Positions 4,785 to 7,035 of a DNA stretch of 7,035 nucleotides are shown in pieces. Position numbers and translations under genes: made by a program. Position 1 is the stretch's first letter. Every line of letters starts with the position of its first letter. Source of the DNA: Microcaldota archaeon. Its GTDB lineage: Archaea > Micrarchaeota > Micrarchaeia > Norongarragalinales > Norongarragalinaceae. The notes below the pieces were generated by a model, which did no database searches, had not been told where the DNA came from, and was given only the letters and a program-made list of their open reading frames with translations. The DNA is taken from positions 1 through 7,035 of the forward strand of contig JAGVWL010000048.1 of the NCBI GenBank assembly GCA_018304285.1, given 5' to 3'.

Positions 4785-5198
4785 ATGAAAATCGCCATTT
4801 GTTCAAGCATGGTTTTTGCAGAGCAAATGCTTGCAGCGAAAGAAAAGCTGGAAAGCTTCGGGCACGCTGTGGCCGTTTCGCGGTTTGCGCCCGAGTACGT
4901 AGGCAAGAGCGTCGAGGAAAAGGAAAAGCTCACGCTTTTCCACAAGAACGAGAAAGACGCGATAAAGGACTTTTGGAAGCAGATAAAAGCCAGCGACGCG
5001 ATCCTCGTGCTGAACTACGAACGCAGGGGAGTGAAAAACTACATTGGCGGGAACACGCTCATGGAAATAGGCTTTGCCCACGTCCTAGGCAAGAAAATTT
5101 TCCTGCTCAACCCCATTCCCGAAATAGAGCATTACAAAACGGAAATCGAAGCGGTCAAGCCCGTGATTTTGAACGGCAACCTTGCCAAAATCGTGTGA
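4785..5198 (+). CDS. Nucleoside 2-deoxyribosyltransferase-like protein
   Basis: A 137-residue cytoplasmic protein with a Rossmann-like fold. The N-terminus M-K-I-A-I-C-S-S-M begins a first beta strand. A-S-D-A-I-L-V-L-N-Y (69-78) is the central strand with D71. G-G-N-T-L-M-E94-I-G-F-A (88-98) matches the segment carrying the catalytic Glu of nucleoside 2-deoxyribosyltransferases. It is followed by L-G-K-K-I-F-L-L-N-P-I-P. That family cleaves or exchanges the glycosidic bond of deoxynucleosides and nucleotides. Many archaeal and candidate-phylum relatives are uncharacterised, so a nucleotide-sanitising or signalling hydrolase is equally possible. AGGGTGG, 4 nt before the ATG, serves as the ribosome binding site. 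Together with the 9-bp gap this indicates cotranscription with the KH gene, though no shared pathway is obvious. Confidence 0.85.
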   Translation: MKIAICSSMVFAEQMLAAKEKLESFGHAVAVSRFAPEYVGKSVEEKEKLTLFHKNEKDAIKDFWKQIKASDAILVLNYERRGVKNYIGGNTLMEIGFAHVLGKKIFLLNPIPEIEHYKTEIEAVKPVILNGNLAKIV

Positions 5199-5250
5199 AA
5201 AAAACCATTCGGCAGGAGCCGCCCAAAAAGGTATTTAAGGGCATGTGGAG

Positions 5251-5262
5251 TATATTATTATA
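5251..5262 (+). promoter_or_regulatory. TATA-like element(s) for topoisomerase VI subunit B
   Basis: TATATTATTATA lies 64-75 nt before the ATG at 5326 and would start transcription near 5283. A second candidate, GTATTTAAG at 5231-5239, would start it near 5260. Which one is used decides whether the structures at 5263-5303 are inside the mRNA. Confidence 0.45.
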
Positions 5263-5284
5263 ACGAGTTCAAGGGGCATTTTCC

Positions 5285-5303
5285 CTCGTAAAAACGAGTT
5301 TTT
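5285..5303 (+). terminator. Terminator-like hairpin with T5 before top6B
   Basis: CTCGT (5285-5289) pairs with ACGAG (5294-5298) around AAAA and is followed by five T. It lies 87 nt after the stop of the deoxyribosyltransferase-like gene and 22 nt before the ATG of top6B. It could end the KH transcript or act in the top6B leader. Confidence 0.45.
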
Positions 5304-5325
5304 GGCGTTCTGAAAACCACCGGTT

Positions 5326-7035
5326 ATGCCGCAAAGCTTAGCCGAAAATCGTCCGCAAAAAAGGGTGTTCTGTTTGGCTGAAGAAACTGCTGTAAAGCAA
5401 ATCGAATCGCAATTCAAAGAGTATTCCGTAGCCGAATTCTTCAAGAAAAACAGGCAAATGCTCGGCTACGCGGGCGAAGTCCGCTCTCTTACTACTATAG
5501 TGCACGAGTACGTCACCAACAGCCTTGACTCGTGCGAGGAAGCCAAGATACTGCCCGAAATCCTCGTGCAAATCGACTCGCTGGCGGCAGCAGAAAGGCA
5601 TACCGACATAGGCGTGGGCGACGGGTCGCAGCAGACTTTCGAAGTCGACGAGGAAATCGCTCGCGCGGCTTCGCTGCAAATCACGGTAAACGGAATCCCG
5701 AAAGAACGCGGGCTCGATTATGTCATCAAGTACGAAAAGAAAGGCAAGAGCAGCGTCCGCGTACTGCAATTCAAAAGCGAAACCCCGTCCCCGGCAGCGA
5801 AAATCTCGGCCAAGTGGGCTGCAGGGCACTTGCGCGTTATCGTCGAAGACAACGGGACGGGAATCCCTAAAACAAAAATAGGACTTGCACTTGCAAAGCT
5901 CCTGGCTGGAACTAAATTCATGACTAGAGCACAAAAAAGAGGACAGCAGGGGATAGGATCTAGTTACGCGACATTATTCTCTCAAATTACCACAGGCAAA
6001 TCAGTTCACGTTAAGACCGGTTTAGGTGAAGGCAAGGTTTACGAGTGCGACCTGCGCATTGACATTCAAAAAAACGAACCCATTACTTCAAATTTCGAGG
6101 AAAAGTTCGGAAAATTCCGTGGAGTAAGGGTGGAGGCCGAGTTTGCGGAAGTGGCTTTCGACAAGAGCGAGTACGGCGTTTACGAATACCTGCGGCGCAC
6201 TGCAATAGCGAATCCTCACTCGCAAGTCACGCTCATCGACCCGGACAAGCAAATCACAGTGTTCCCGCGTTCCGGCACGCAAATCCCTCCAAAGCCCAAG
6301 GAAGCCAAGCCTCACGCGCTGGGATTGAGCACGAGCGACGTCGTCGACATGGCCAAAGCCACTGGCGCACGCAAGATATCGTCGTTCCTGCAAGGCGATT
6401 TCGAAAAAATCTCGGGAGACAAGGTAGCCGAAATCAAGGCCCTATGCCCCGGAGTTGATTTCGAGAAACACCCGTCGAAAATGCAGTGGCAAGAGGCGGA
6501 AATGATTGTCAACGCATTCCGCAAAATCAAGTTTTTCAACCCCGACATGGACACACTCATCCCCATCGGCGAAGAGCAAATCAAGAAAAGCTTGAAGAAT
6601 TTGCTCCAGCCGGAAGTGCTCGCAGTATGCGAACGCAAGCCGCGCGTGTTCCGCGGAGGCATTCCGTTTCTCGTGGAAGCGGCGATAGCCTTCGGCGGAA
6701 AGTCGGGGCAGCACGGCTCGAACGGAACAGCCAAAGGCGAGGCAATGCGCTTCGCCAACCGCGTGCCCTTGCTGTTCGACGCGGGAAGCTGCGCCACCAC
6801 GGAAGCGGTGAAAAGCATCGAATGGAACCGTTACGAACTCAAGAACTGGGAGGAAATGCCTGTTTCCATATTCATCAACTTCGTCAGCGTTTACGTGCCG
6901 TATACAGGCGCAGGCAAACTGGCCATTTCTGCTGAAGAGGAAATAATCTCTGAAATACGCTTTGCGCTGATGGAGTGCGGAAGGCAAGTCGCGATTTACC
7001 TGCACGGCCTGCAAAAGGCTGAAGATGCCGAAGCG
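5326..7035 (+). CDS. top6B: DNA topoisomerase VI subunit B, 3' partial
   Basis: The ATPase subunit of the archaeal type IIB topoisomerase, which works with Top6A to pass one duplex through another and relax or decatenate DNA. The first 570 residues are present; roughly 60 more should lie off the right edge. GHKL ATPase motifs are clear: N-box E61-Y-V-T-N65-S-L-D68, G1 box D175-N-G-T-G179, and G2 box R205-G-Q-Q-G-I-G. A helix-turn-helix-type segment follows (about 315-370), then the transducer, where P-Y-T-G-A-G-K531 holds the switch lysine that contacts ATP. About 76 residues (roughly 87-165) between the N-box and G1 are extra compared with Sulfolobus Top6B. The ATG at 5326 has no Shine-Dalgarno site. 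A TTG at 5374 follows AGGGTG by 6 nt and gives the more usual N-terminus, so the true start may be there. Confidence 0.96.
   Translation, partial: MPQSLAENRPQKRVFCLAEETAVKQIESQFKEYSVAEFFKKNRQMLGYAGEVRSLTTIVHEYVTNSLDSCEEAKILPEILVQIDSLAAAERHTDIGVGDGSQQTFEVDEEIARAASLQITVNGIPKERGLDYVIKYEKKGKSSVRVLQFKSETPSPAAKISAKWAAGHLRVIVEDNGTGIPKTKIGLALAKLLAGTKFMTRAQKRGQQGIGSSYATLFSQITTGKSVHVKTGLGEGKVYECDLRIDIQKNEPITSNFEEKFGKFRGVRVEAEFAEVAFDKSEYGVYEYLRRTAIANPHSQVTLIDPDKQITVFPRSGTQIPPKPKEAKPHALGLSTSDVVDMAKATGARKISSFLQGDFEKISGDKVAEIKALCPGVDFEKHPSKMQWQEAEMIVNAFRKIKFFNPDMDTLIPIGEEQIKKSLKNLLQPEVLAVCERKPRVFRGGIPFLVEAAIAFGGKSGQHGSNGTAKGEAMRFANRVPLLFDAGSCATTEAVKSIEWNRYELKNWEEMPVSIFINFVSVYVPYTGAGKLAISAEEEIISEIRFALMECGRQVAIYLHGLQKAEDAEA

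Noticed and set aside
5210..5221. CGGC/GCCG hairpin after the deoxyribosyltransferase-like gene
   Set aside because: The stem has only 4 bp and no T-run follows, so it is not supported as a terminator.
5338..5934. Minus-strand 198-codon frame opposite top6B
   Set aside because: It is a shadow of the conserved Top6B ATPase domain, with no promoter or recognisable motif.
6442..7014. Minus-strand 190-codon frame opposite the Top6B transducer
   Set aside because: The plus strand here matches Top6B closely; the antisense product is an unremarkable shadow.

Overview
The window reads as archaeal chromosomal DNA of roughly even base composition, probably from a DPANN-type lineage. Support for Archaea comes from a B subunit of DNA topoisomerase VI, an aDim2-type KH protein, a class III (pilin-like) signal peptide, A/T-rich TATA boxes about 25 nt before start codons, leaderless first genes and GGTG-type Shine-Dalgarno sites. 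The DPANN assignment is inference. It rests on the short genes, the Ser-Pro and Thr-Pro linkers, and Cys motifs shared with secreted proteins of candidate phyla.

Left (3-1477): the C-terminal part of a PD-(D/E)XK nuclease with a Cas4/AddB-like Cys cluster runs in from the left edge. A type I phosphoribosyltransferase follows on the same strand. A 38-residue zinc-ribbon protein converges on it with no base between the two stop codons. Positions 1478-1764 (287 bases) hold no convincing long gene. They carry the zinc-ribbon promoter, a G9 tract, an A/T-rich hairpin, a possible tiny minus-strand unit (promoter, Shine-Dalgarno site, 8-codon ORF, T7 run) and the terminator of the next gene.

Middle (1765-4255, all minus strand): an envelope or secretion locus. 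In transcription order it encodes a 33-residue membrane protein, a Cys-rich lipoprotein, a 28-residue basic peptide ending CDCNCGCC, and a 476-residue glycosylation-site-rich LamG protein with a class III signal peptide. The first two appear to be one transcript. The Cys-rich peptide and the LamG protein each have their own promoter, and the terminator of the peptide gene overlaps the promoter of the LamG gene.

Right (4303-7035, plus strand): a divergent promoter drives a small KH-domain protein and, 9 bp later, a nucleoside 2-deoxyribosyltransferase-like protein. A 127-bp gap with a terminator-like hairpin and two TATA candidates leads to topoisomerase VI subunit B, cut by the right edge. 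This Top6B carries about 76 extra residues between the N-box and the G1 box of its ATPase domain.

The items most worth a second look are the Cys-tailed peptide gene and the Top6B insertion. No CRISPR array, tRNA, rRNA, insertion sequence or attachment site was seen.
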